64,000 bases of DNA, from NCBI GenBank assembly GCA_029706075.1, contig JAINUG010000262.1, positions 1,133,501 through 1,197,500 of the forward strand, written 5' to 3'. Source of the DNA: Aldrovandia affinis. Its lineage: Eukaryota > Chordata > Actinopteri > Notacanthiformes > Halosauridae. Both the position numbers and the translations under genes were made by a program. Positions 42,041-52,481 of the stretch are shown piece after piece; position 1 is the stretch's first letter; each line of letters opens with the position of its first letter. Below the pieces are notes generated by a model that was given only the letters and a program-made list of their open reading frames with translations, had not been told where the DNA came from and made no database searches.

Positions 42041-45000
42041 TCAGACCGGGTAGTCGCTGTCATGCATGTGACGTGTGCAGTGGATGAAGCTGGCGTGGGC
42101 AGGACTGTAGGGGGTGGGGCTGAACTTCCCAAGTGTAAGGAGAACACCTGCAGAGCTCTTCACCCCAACGGGGCTCGGCCAGCTGGAACACAGGAGTGAC
42201 ATCATCAAGTCTCCAAAAGGGACACACATATCGCAGGTGTGCTGACTCAGAGGGCCACGCTCACGCACCTGTGCCTCTCGCTGGAGGGGTACAACTGCAT
42301 TGTGCTCCTCCACTGCTGAATTCCAGGATACATCTGCGGCGGGATCTCCACGTCAACCATCGCTGCCAGGACCTCCCTGTCCAATCTGGTGGGGCTGTCT
42401 CTGAGAGATGGGTGGAGACAAAGCGCCGTAACAGCAGCTCCCAGCTGGGCTCTCGCTACAGCTACTCCTCAGCACAGCATAGCAGCTACTCCTAAGTGCA
42501 ACTTACAGCTACTCCTCAATACAGTTTACAGCTACTATTCAATACAGCTTACAGCTACTCCTCAATACAGTTTAAAGATACTATTCAATACAGCTTACAG
42601 CTACTATTCAATACAGCTTACAGCTACTCCTCAATACAGTTTACAGCTACTCCTCAATACAGTTTACAGCTACTCCTCAATACAGCTTACAGCTACTTCT
42701 CAATACAGTTTACAGCTACTCCTCAATACAGCTTACAGCTACTCCTCAATACAGTTTAAAGATACTATTAAATACAGCTTACAGCTACTCCTCAATACAG
42801 TTTACAGCTACTCCTCAATACAGCTTACAGCTACTCCTCAATACAGCTTACAGCTACTTCTCAGTACTCATAGCAGAAGGAGTTAATGCTTTTCTGCTTT
42901 TTCAGCAGTGCTGCTGAAATGAATCTGCAGGACTTGCTGCCTGTACTCACCCATTAATGAACAGGCCTTTTCTGCAGTTGGGAGGGGTCTGCAGTGCACA
43001 GTCTTCCTGCCAGTTCTCTATGGATTTGTAGGAGGAGCTGGAGGATGCTGTGCTGTTCAGACTGTCCCAGGATGCAGAGCGGGAGCATAGGCCATGCCTC
43101 CTAACCAGGACCTCCCCCGAACTTTCGTCTGCTGTTAAGTACTCCTCTGAGTCGAGGCTGCACCTGTCCTCCACCTCCTCCTCTTCCTCCACCTCTTCCT
43201 TCACCTCCGCCCCCACCTCTCTCCTCTTGCTTGTCCTCTGGCTGATGCCCGGCTCCAGATGGGAGGGATGTGTGGCATTGGGCGGGATTAGGCTAGCCCC
43301 AGAGCTCCTGCTGGGGATGTGGGGGTCAACACCCTGGCCGAGCCTTTGAGGGGGTCCCTCCGTAGACATCTGCTCAAACTCCGCCATCAGGTTGAGCACA
43401 GGGGATGGGTGAGTATAGGGGGGTTTGGGGTGGGGCTGGTCCTCTTTTGGGGTCTTCTGGCATTGTGGGGGGTGCTCCGGTCCACTCAGCGCTGAATTCT
43501 CCCTCTTCACCTGCTCTCTGCCATCAGCTTCCTCACCCAGGAGAGCCCCCACAGAGACGGATTTACCTGCAGTACAGAGTGAATGTGTACTAGGACATAT
43601 TTTTCACACTTTACCTGCCAGGTAGCATGATGGGAGATCATCTTAAGTACTTCACTCCACAGCCTGCAGACACCTGTGGAATGAGGTGTTACCTGGAGAG
43701 GGGGTTCTGAATGGGTTGCAGGTTTGGGTTTCTGGCTCACTGAAGTCCTTCCTGGTCAGGTACTCATCCAGCTTCTGCAGACCTTCCTCAGAGGATAGAT
43801 CCACGAAGCAGCCCAGAAACTCCCAATACTCTGCCCAGGGCAGTCCGTTCGCATGGGCCAACTCTCTGCCAGAGATCAGCAGCAGTGTCAGTCAACTGAT
43901 AACATGGACTAAAGATTAGCAGCATAGTGTCAATCAACCGCTAACATGGACCAGTATTTGATAACACTCTGTATTTGATGCCAAACGTGTTTTGTACACC
44001 TGTACCTGCCAACACGTTCTGCACCTCGCTCAGGGTCGGACTTCAGGATGCAGCAGAAATGCTCCGCCTGGTCCCGGGGTGGGGTCTTCCACATCCTGCG
44101 GAACTCCTCTGCCTGCAAAACACCTTGTTACTACCATGTAACCTACACCTGTGGACCACACCAACTCACCTGTCTGAACTAAACACAGAAAACCAGAAAA
44201 TACTAAAATACACAAAACAAATCCTAACAGAAATGAAATCCAAATAAAGGAGGTACCTTAGATGGGCTGAACGGGCCAGAAAATGCTCTCACTTCCATCA
44301 CAGGGTCTGTGGGACTTCCTATCAGACTGGGCACCAGCAAATCGGAAATGGGTTCCAAAGGCTCAGGTGACCAGGGAGCTCCAATCACAGGCTGGGAAGA
44401 GTTGTCTGCAGCCCTCAATAAGGGTATGTAATACCTATCTGTGTCAGAGAAAGGTGTCAATATACAACAACAACTCAACAGGAGATGAAGTCCACAATGG
44501 TAGACCATGACCATGAAAGAAGAGCAGGCCCCCAGCATTGCCAGAGTTTGTAATCTGCTGGATTTACCCTCTAAATAGCCCTTGATCTTCTGCTTGACTT
44601 CCTTGGATTTATTCTTTCGTTCACAAATCACCTGCAAAAAAGTGAAAAGCATTCAGGAACCAAACACTTTTAGAGAAAGTAAGAAGTGGGCTTGAGCTGG
44701 GAGAGCAGCAGCCTAGAACCTAATATAGCACCCAGGAATCACTACACATTAACACAATCCATCTTAATGTTATATAATGGAAAATGGCCACCTGGATACA
44801 GGGTTGTGAGACATACAGTAAATACTCTCGGGAACAGATAATACAGGGACATCCATAGCTTAGAAAAACTGTCTTTCAGCAAGAGGCTTTTACCTTACTC
44901 AACTCTTAGTGGTCAAATAGATTTGATGAGTTGCTGGCATTAGAAGAGACTCACACTTGAGGGCTGCTGTCCATACTTGTTCTTGCCGTGTTTATCAGTG

Positions 45001-48000
45001 TCTGGATATGAACACAGAACGTTCACCACCTCTGAACAGCCAAACTTACAGGCAAAGTGCAGTGGCGTTTCACAGCTCTGGAGAGAGTGCAGACATGGAG
45101 CATTGTGTCAGTACAAACACAAAACTACTTTACAGTATTACATTACATTACTATATTACAGTGAGAGAGGAATGTGTAAGATATTACATTACTATATTAC
45201 AGCGAGAGAGGAATTTGTAAGATATTATATTACTACATTACAGCAAGAGGGTAATGTGTGAGATATTACATTACTATATTACAGGCCAGTGAGAGGCCTG
45301 TCTGAGAGTAGACTGCTCACTCCTTTGTCAGGGGTGTTGAGGTACAGATCGGTGAGGTAGCGGATGCGTTCCCACAGCATGGACTCCTGGTCATCGGGGT
45401 ACATCAGCCTCATGAACTGTGGGTCCTGTAGAGTCTCCAGAACCAGCCGGGCCATCTCTGGCCGGTTCTCCTTCGCCGCCACGTGCAGGACGTTATACCT
45501 GCAGCCCTCCTAAACAATCACACCTGAACACTTCAGCGATTTTATACTGTACAAAGAATAACCAACATGCACTTCAGCACTTTTATACTTTATAAATAAC
45601 CAGGTTTTTATGAGGGTCTGGGCAGGGGGAAACCCCCAGAAGCACACAGGCAGACCTGCACTATGGTGGGGTTGTCTCCAGCGCCAATCAGGTAGCGGGG
45701 ATTGCTCCAGACCAGATCATTGAAAGCTGATTGGTCCCCCTTCTCCACTGCCTTGCGCAGCTTCGCAGTCAGGTCCTGTGTGCGCGGCGTCTGGAAGGTG
45801 TTGGCCCGCTCTCTGCTCATGGCCTCTGCACCCGGGGGAGTAGAACCGTCTGCAGAACCACATGGTCACATGCTTAACCCGAGCAGCAAGACCAACAGAA
45901 CCACACGGTCACATGATCAACCCAAGCACCGAGACCCACTGAACCACACGGTCACATGATAATATATGCCATTTAGCAGACGCTTTTATCCAAAAGCGAC
46001 TTACAGTAGTGAATGCATACATTTTTCAGTATATGTGGCCCCAGTGGGGATTGAACCCACAACCTAAGCGTTGCCGCCATGCTCTACCAACTGAGCCACA
46101 GAGAACCACAAGCAGAACCCAAGCACCGAGACCCACAAAACCACACAGTCGCGTGACCAAACTGAGCACCAAGACCCACAGAGTACTCATATGATCACAT
46201 GGAGCACCAAACTGAGCTCACAGTCCAGGCCCAAGTCATTTACAACAGCGGTCCCCAACCTTTTTTGCACCACGGACCGGTTTCATGCAAGACCATTTTT
46301 TCCACGGACCGGGGGGGGGGTGCGTGGAAAAAAAACTGAGACAAGTGCGGAAAAGAGGCACAGACTGAAGTGGTCATTTTTCAAAATAAAACACCCTACA
46401 GACTGCGATAGTCAATAAAATGGAAATAAAATTAAAACGTTTTTATTATTGCCTCACGGACCGGTCCCGGCCGCGGACCGGTCCCGGCCGCGGCCCGGTG
46501 GTTGGGGACCCCTGATTTACAAGGACTGGCCAAGTTCCTTTTCTCACATGTTCTGTACATTTCAAGTGTTAACAAATTCATATTAAAATGAATATAGGTA
46601 GTTCATAGTCAGCTATTCTGCAGATGTACACTACCAGTCAAAAGTTTTAGAACATCACCATTTTCCACTTTTTACTGAAATTTAAGCAGTTCAAGGTTGA
46701 ATAACCTGAAATGGTACAAAGGTAAGTGGTAAACTGCCAGAGGTTAAAAAAAAAAAATAATAATTTAAAAATAATAATAATAATTGTTGGTTACCAAAAA
46801 CTGAAAAATGATGTACATTTTCTGGCAGTGAGTAGTTTCCTACACCATCAAAAGGCACTTGGAAACTGGAGGAAATTCTGACAGGAAGAGGTCTGGCAGA
46901 CCCAAAGCCACAACAAAATCAGAAGACAAGTTTCTGAGAGTCTTGACAGCTTGCGTGATAGGCGGCTCACAGGACAACAGCTTCAAGAACAGCTTCACAC
47001 TGGTCGAAGTAAGGAATTCTTAGTTTCAACTGTGAAGAGAAGACTTCGAGCTGCAGGTTTGACAGGTCAAGTGACAGTAAGAAAGCCATTGCTAAGATGG
47101 CAAAATACGAAAAAGATGCACCACCAGTGGACTACTGAAGAAAATTTGAAATCTTGAAAAGTTTTTGTAGGCGAAAGTCAAGTAGGCAAAAGGATGGTTC
47201 CTCGGTGTGTGACACCAAATGTCAAACATGGAGGAGGAAGCATGATGGTCTGGGGCTCTTTTGCTGGATCCAGAGTCGGCGACTTGCACAAAGTGACTGA
47301 TAACCCACATTAACCCATTACTTGTTCCCTGAAAAGGGCCTTTTTTATAACTCTGAAATTTACATTCTTTTTCAGTTTTTGGTAACCTAAACTTTTTTAG
47401 GTTATTTTTTATTTTTTACCTCTGGCAGTTTACCGCTTACCTTTGTACCATTTCAGGTTATTCACTGGACTTGAACTGCTTACATTTCAGTAAAAACTGA
47501 AAAATGGGGGTGTTCTAAAACTTTTGACCGGTAGTGTAAATGAATAGTCTTCATTTAGAAAAAGCTGATGGAATTCAACAAAACCAGAGAGCCACACCCA
47601 GTTTCCTGAGAGCCAAACCCACTTAACCCAGAGCCATGCCCAATATCCCTAGAGCCACGCCCAGTTTCCCTGGAGACACACCTGCTGCAGGTTTGGTGAG
47701 GGAGGGGCAGTAGTCGCAGGTCCCTCTGGAGAACTCCTCTGCGTGGTGGAGGCTGGAGAAGGCTTTGAACCTGGCCCCTTTCATCAACCTCACAGCCTTC
47801 AGTGCCTCCTTCTTACTCACAAACACAAGCACCTTATCTGTGGGAGAGACCAGGTACCTGTGAGCCCTATGGCCCTAACACATTCACACCCACCCACTCA
47901 TCTAACATCATCACTCATACGCAACCACTCAGACCTACTCACACCGACAACCACCCACTCTCACTCACAGCCACCCACCCACAACTAAACCCACCCACTA

Positions 48001-48420
48001 CCGCACCCATACCCTGTCTGTAGGGTTGGACTCACCGTTTCTGGGTGACCCCTCCTCCCACAGTGGGCACACCCCATAGTAGAGAGTAGGGGTCCCCTGG
48101 GTGTTCGTGGGGGGGCTTTGTCCGTCTGTCTGGGAGCTCAACTCCTCCACAGTGCTGCCACAGGTCTGGGCCTGCTCTTCAGTGGGGTTATTCTCCTCTC
48201 CACCTGTCTGTGGGCCATATGGGGAGGCATCCCCCTGCTCCGGACCACAGGGGGCGCTACTGTCCCACCCCTGCTGCTGCAGAATGGCACGGGCCAGTTT
48301 CTTCTCAAACAGGGCCCTGGTGGTGGCAGTGATTGGTCCACACTTCAGGCCATTCCTCATGACCTCCTCCCGGAGCTTGTCCGGACTCAAAGCCGTCAGC
48401 CGTTCCAGAACCACATCCAT
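42041..48420 (-). CDS. ankle2: ANKLE2 (LEM4), ankyrin repeat and LEM domain protein (complete from LEM-domain Met)
   Basis: In animals ANKLE2 helps reassemble the nuclear envelope after mitosis by bringing PP2A to BAF and restraining VRK1. Coding exons on the minus strand: 48036-48420, 47682-47837, 45656-45849, 45321-45509, 44955-45077, 44568-44631, 44257-44438, 44006-44112, 43693-43865, 42951-43566, 42269-42400 and 42041-42182. They total 2463 nt (820 aa plus TGA), all GT-AG and in phase. Domains: LEM-like ([20 protein letters not shown], about residues 10-45), an RNase H1/viroplasmin-like segment with [10 protein letters not shown], ankyrin repeats ([15 protein letters not shown], then [12 protein letters not shown]), the conserved [20 protein letters not shown] block, an acidic low-complexity region, and a C-terminal SERHSWPSP motif. 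Exon choice was guided by human ANKLE2. An in-frame TAA lies directly before the chosen ATG, so the mammalian N-terminal membrane segment cannot be joined in frame. Confidence 0.93.
42505..42865. repeat. 23-bp minisatellite in an ANKLE2 intron
   Basis: About 16 head-to-tail copies of a 23-bp unit with core CAGCTACTCCTCAATACAG, with variants ATTCAA for CTCAA and GCTT for GTTT. It lies between ANKLE2 exons 42269-42400 and 42951-43566. The unit length is not a multiple of three, and the three-frame peptide repeats it produces are artefacts. Confidence 0.92.
45870..46200. repeat. Minisatellite with inserted SINE in an ANKLE2 intron
   Basis: Imperfect copies of a unit of about 45 bp built on AACCACACGGTCACATGAT and AAGCACCGAGACCCAC lie on both sides of the SINE at 45960-46110. 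The array is in the intron between exons 45656-45849 and 47682-47837. Confidence 0.72.
45960..46110 (-). mobile_element. tRNA-derived SINE (third copy)
   Basis: Same family as 27366-27521, on the minus strand. The head contains TGGCTCAGTTGGTAGAGC, and the tail TTTGGATAAAAGCGTCTGCT. The target duplication is not clear because the insertion is within a tandem repeat. Confidence 0.82.
46246..46514. mobile_element. hAT-type MITE with exact 8-bp duplication
   Basis: The termini CAGCGGTCCCCAACC and GGTTGGGGACCCCTG are inverted repeats with one or two mismatches. The duplication ATTTACAA is at 46238-46245 and 46515-46522. The right arm contains a GC-rich direct repeat of GGACCGGTCCCGGCCGC. Non-coding, within an ANKLE2 intron. 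Confidence 0.88.
46629..47536 (+). mobile_element. Tc1/mariner element with about 200-bp inverted repeats and TA target
   Basis: The termini CACTACCAGTCAAAAG (46629) and its inverse ending 47536 are flanked by TA at 46627-46628 and 47537-47538. Inverted arms extend about 200 bp with scattered mismatches, and both contain GGTACAAAGGTAAG. The core keeps transposase remnants: [15 protein letters not shown], then after a stop [17 protein letters not shown]. The central catalytic part is shortened, so it is inactive. It lies in an ANKLE2 intron. Confidence 0.87.
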
Positions 48421-48542
48421 TTACCCCTACAGAAACAGGACAGAACCACATCCACTTACCCCTGAGAAAACAGCCCAGAAGAACCACACCCATCTACCAC
48501 TCTATTTACATCTGAGAAAACAGTTCAGAACTACATCCATCC

Positions 48543-48582
48543 ACTAATTACAGTACTTTTGTTGTGAAGTACTGTAATTAGT
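48543..48582. other. Perfect 16-bp inverted repeat with 8-nt loop
   Basis: ACTAATTACAGTACTT at 48543-48558 is followed by the loop TTGTTGTG and the exact reverse complement at 48567-48582. It lies about 120 bp upstream of the ANKLE2 start codon on the minus strand, in the presumed first intron or 5' UTR. Its function is unknown. Confidence 0.85.
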
Positions 48583-48875
48583 GAAGGCTTTTTAGCGGCT
48601 TAATTTGAGTGGTGGTCGTATAAGAGGCATTTGAGCCCACCACCCGTTCTCCGGTGGTGGTGATGATGTGTTAATGAACTTACTACTCATCAGTTTACCA
48701 GCATGAATCCATTGCGCTACAATACACATATCAAATGCTTTTAACACAGAACTGTGCATACTGTGAACAAGAGGGGAAATAATTTAGGCAGAATCAGTCT
48801 TGCATGTGAAAGGTGACCAGAGGTTAAAGCCAGTTTTCTAGGATGCAAATTCCTGGCATGTATGATGTCACTTGC

Positions 48876-50300
48876 AGTGGTGGACAAAGTAAAAGTACTT
48901 TTACTTTTACTTACTGTACTTAGGTACATTTTTCAAGTATCTGTGCTTATCTGTGCTGTGCTGGATTTCCATTTTTACTTTTGCGCTACAACAGTATGCA
49001 CTACACATTTATACAAGTAATAGAGTAGTTTAATTATTTTTTTAATATAGCCACATCACTCTGTGTGATTACGTGCTTATAATATGCTTTTTACAAATTA
49101 TTGATTCCTGTCAGACCGTACATTTGCCATTTCTTTCTTTCACAAAATAATAATACTGTACTGTTAAACTCAAATCCTTAAATTTGTGATACGCTGTTGA
49201 GAAAGACGTAGATACCCATGTCTGAAACACATGAAGTAGCTGGTTGTGCGCATGCTCAACATGGACAGGAGGGAGGGTTCTCCTTACCGTACTAGTGCAC
49301 AAACAACTAGCGCGTGAGTCACCTTTACACTGGAAGATATGCATTCAAATAATGCCAGTTACTGGACAACCAGCAACATCTGAACAGGGCGTAGCTAACA
49401 CTTATATATATATATACTATATCTAGAATCTCTGCTATAAATCAGCGAACTATCTAACCTTCTACCCAAGTGTGTCTCCACTAGCTAGCTTGCGAAGTAG
49501 CTGACTTTATTTGTTTCACAGTGACGGCAGTGCGAAGCTACGTTAACTGTGCCATAATTAGCCAAGCCAACTACTTAAAAGACACATTTGGGAGCTTGGG
49601 ACAATAAAAAACACGACGGAATAAAACTGACCCAGTCCTGATCTTCTCGCTAGCTTATATTATTGTATTACTACAAATAGATAGCTAGCGAACATGCGCT
49701 CGCACAGCGATTTACCTAGTTTGCGAACTATAGATCTTTCCAAATAGAAAGGGGGGTGATTCGCTCGCCAGCTAGTTCTGTTCCGACATCAGCAACCCCA
49801 CACACGAGCTGGCCATGAATAATTCTGCAAATTGAAAGACTGCTTACCAGTTTTGTCAGTTAGATACAAAGCTATATTGCAGATTGATCCAAAATTATGC
49901 TAACGACTAATTTACAAACGTTCCTTTATATGTTAACAACATGCTTTATTTGTAAAAAAACAAAAAACGTGTACAGTGTTCATGCTCGGAGCTCACTATT
50001 TTCCGCGTGCCCTGCCCATTTTAGGCGTGTAATACACCATATTTAGAGTAGTCTGAAATAGGTTTTCATTTCCTGTTGCTCCATGGAGTACGGATTTCGA
50101 AATAAAGGCGCCTTTTGTAATTACTCGGCAATGCACAATATACAGTATATTATGTTTAAATATAATTTAAACATAAAAGTAGAACAAGACAAAATAATGT
50201 AAAAGTACATATTCATATTTTACTGTGTGGGTCTGACAAGAAAATACTGAAAGAAAAGTACATAAATAAGACTTGTATTTGAATCCAATGCAGAGCTTTT
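48876..50300. other. Region upstream of ANKLE2; partly old transposon-like sequence
   Basis: From about 48876 the sequence GTGGACAAAGTAAAAGTACTTTTACTT resembles the end of a common fish DNA element, only in part quoted here. The right-hand limit is not clear. A GC-richer, CTAGCTAGC-containing part near 49480-49820 may hold the ANKLE2 promoter, but no 5' UTR exon can be identified. Confidence 0.35.
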
Positions 50301-50495
50301 GTCTGACCGACAGGCAACACTTCTGTCCAGCCAAACATGACACTGTAGCATGGATGTGAGAGTTAAGTTTCTGGTACTATGCACAATACAACAATCATAT
50401 TAATGAAACATTACTTAATTAAGAACCCATGGTATGAATGAAACATGGGCTCTTCTATAAAGGTGCGCCACCACCAGAAGCGACGAAAGCGGCTG

Positions 50496-51105
50496 TAATA
50501 AAGATTCTCAAAATCTATGATGAACTATTCGTTTACCATGCAAAAATGTTGTAAGCACGTCGGTACTGGAGACAAATTGCGAGCTGTTTGCAGCGCAAGT
50601 AAATGGCCGCAATTGTAAAAAGCCTTCTGAGTTTGCGGTTCATGATTGAAGGAAACAATACTGCTAGCCAACTAATATTTATAATAAAGATTCTCAAAAT
50701 CTATGATGAACTATTCGTTTACCATGCAAAAATGTTGTAAGCACGTCGGTACTGGAGACAAATTGCAAGCCGTTTCCAGCGCAAGTAAATGGCCGGAATT
50801 GTAAAAAGCCTTCTGAGTTTGAGTTTGCGGTTCATGATTGAAGGAAACAATACTGCTAGCCAACTAATATTTATAATAAAGATTCTCAAAATCTATGATG
50901 AACTATTCGTTTACCATGCAAAAAAAGACGTTACTGGAGACAAAAGCCGTTTCCAGCGCAAGTAAATGGCTGCAATTGTAAAAAGCCTTCTGAGTTTGAG
51001 TTTGCGGTTCATGATTGAAGGAAACAATACTGCTAGCCAACTAATATTTATAATAAAGATTCTCAAAATCTATGATGAAACATGCAAAAAATTTGTAAGC
51101 ACGTC
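50496..51105 (+). repeat. Tandem repeat with units of 186, 192 and 177 bp plus partial fourth
   Basis: Units begin near 50496, 50682, 50874 and 51051; the alignable word AAGATTCTCAAAATCTATGA occurs in each. Units carry AAATGGCC or AAATGGCT, TGTAAAAAGCCTTCTGAGTT and CATGATTGAAGGAAACAATA. They differ by small deletions and one 6-bp GAGTTT duplication. No coding function is supported. Confidence 0.9.
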
Positions 51106-51591
51106 GGAAGCATTTTTGAGGAAGCCCACGCTAGATTTATTCGCCTAGTATCCCCCCTGTTAGAATGCGGGGTAAGTCAGTAATTTCCAATGGGAGCTGG
51201 CGACGTAGGCAAAGCAACAGTAGGAAGCGCGACGAAAGAAAGTTGAACAGACTTTAACTTTATGGGAATTAGTGGTGATGCGGTGAAACGATAACCAATT
51301 TGAGATATGGACAACTTGGATGGGGTATCCCTGATGACTTTGAAATGATTGTGCAATGAAATGAAAAGTAGGTAAAGTTAACTAGTTCGTGTAAAGTGAG
51401 TGCGAACGTGCTCAAGTCAAATTATTTACTGTCAATGTCTTGACAGTAGTTTACTTGCTTTGCGTTCTAGGGGATCGGCTCAGTTCGCTGTATTACAAAC
51501 TTGATATCTGGACGTGCACAACTTAACTTGCTCTTCCCAAAAGCTTTGAAAATCGCTTCAGGTAGATCCCTAGGGCAAGGCAGTATAATAT

Positions 51592-51902
51592 TGTGGCGAC
51601 CCGCCGGGGAAGTAGAGGCAGAGACGGGGTTTGTGGCTCAGGAATCGTCCCAGGGTAGCTTCTCTTTATTGAAGTCATCACAGCAGGAATCGTAGCACAC
51701 TCGTTCGACAGGGCGAACGGCCCTTTTATTAGACAAACAACCAATTACACACGCCACAAAAAGGAACACGTATTTGCATAAAACTAGCTAGCTAGCTACA
51801 CACAGATAAAAACTAACACACGGATATTTCCAAGTACAACTATACACAGATATGTACAAGTATTTAGCAACAAGCTACGCTAACAGGGGTAAGATCGCCA
51901 CA
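51592..51902 (-). mobile_element. Solo LTR of a retrotransposon
   Basis: A 311-bp segment bounded by TGTGGCGA and TCGCCACA, with the 4-bp duplication ATAT on both sides (51588-51591, 51903-51906). An AATAAAG polyadenylation-like motif on the minus strand near 51662 suggests minus orientation. No internal coding region or second LTR is present, so it is a solo LTR. The parent family is not determined. Confidence 0.7.
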
Positions 51903-52481
51903 ATATAAAGGAAGTGTTTGCGTGGCCAAACACAACTATGGCCCAGTTTACACCATGGATATGGTTTAGACTGGTCTTTAAATGCGACACGTATCCGATA
52001 TAAATAAATATATAGGTTACCACAAGGGGGAGTCATGGCTTATTCTCTAATTTACATGCATCCGTGTGCTGCTTTCTATGACACCAACCAAGCATTAACA
52101 TTTTTTTTATTGAGCATAAAGCACATATACATATGAAAACAACAAAATAATAAATTGCAAGATGGATGAGACAAATAAACAACAAAACAACCGAGCTGCC
52201 ATATAAAAACAAAATGTCTGAGTTATAGATATGCAATTTAATAAGGGATGAGTGAGGTGGGTCTAGAGTTTCAGTAATGTTTATTTTCTCTCTGACCAAC
52301 TATATTCCTACATGATGTTATTCCAAGATGCCATATTTAATAGCCATCACCACTACACCAGTGTCTCTGCCACTGCGCTAGAGCATTGGGTTTTGTTTTT
52401 AATTTTGGTCCAGAGGGAAGACTGCCCCCTACTGGCTTGCTAACACAGACTCATTGATCCTGATAGTGTAATGATCATATA

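Noticed and set aside
42389-42886. 165-codon open frame with TYR-SER-rich peptide repeats
   Set aside because: It is the 23-bp minisatellite inside an ANKLE2 intron read through in frame; the unit is not a multiple of three.
50496-51105. CRISPR-like array of regular repeats
   Set aside because: Units are contiguous 177-192 bp copies without unique spacers, and the genome is eukaryotic.
51592-51902. Intact endogenous retrovirus
   Set aside because: Only a single 311-bp LTR with its 4-bp duplication is present; no internal region or second LTR is seen.
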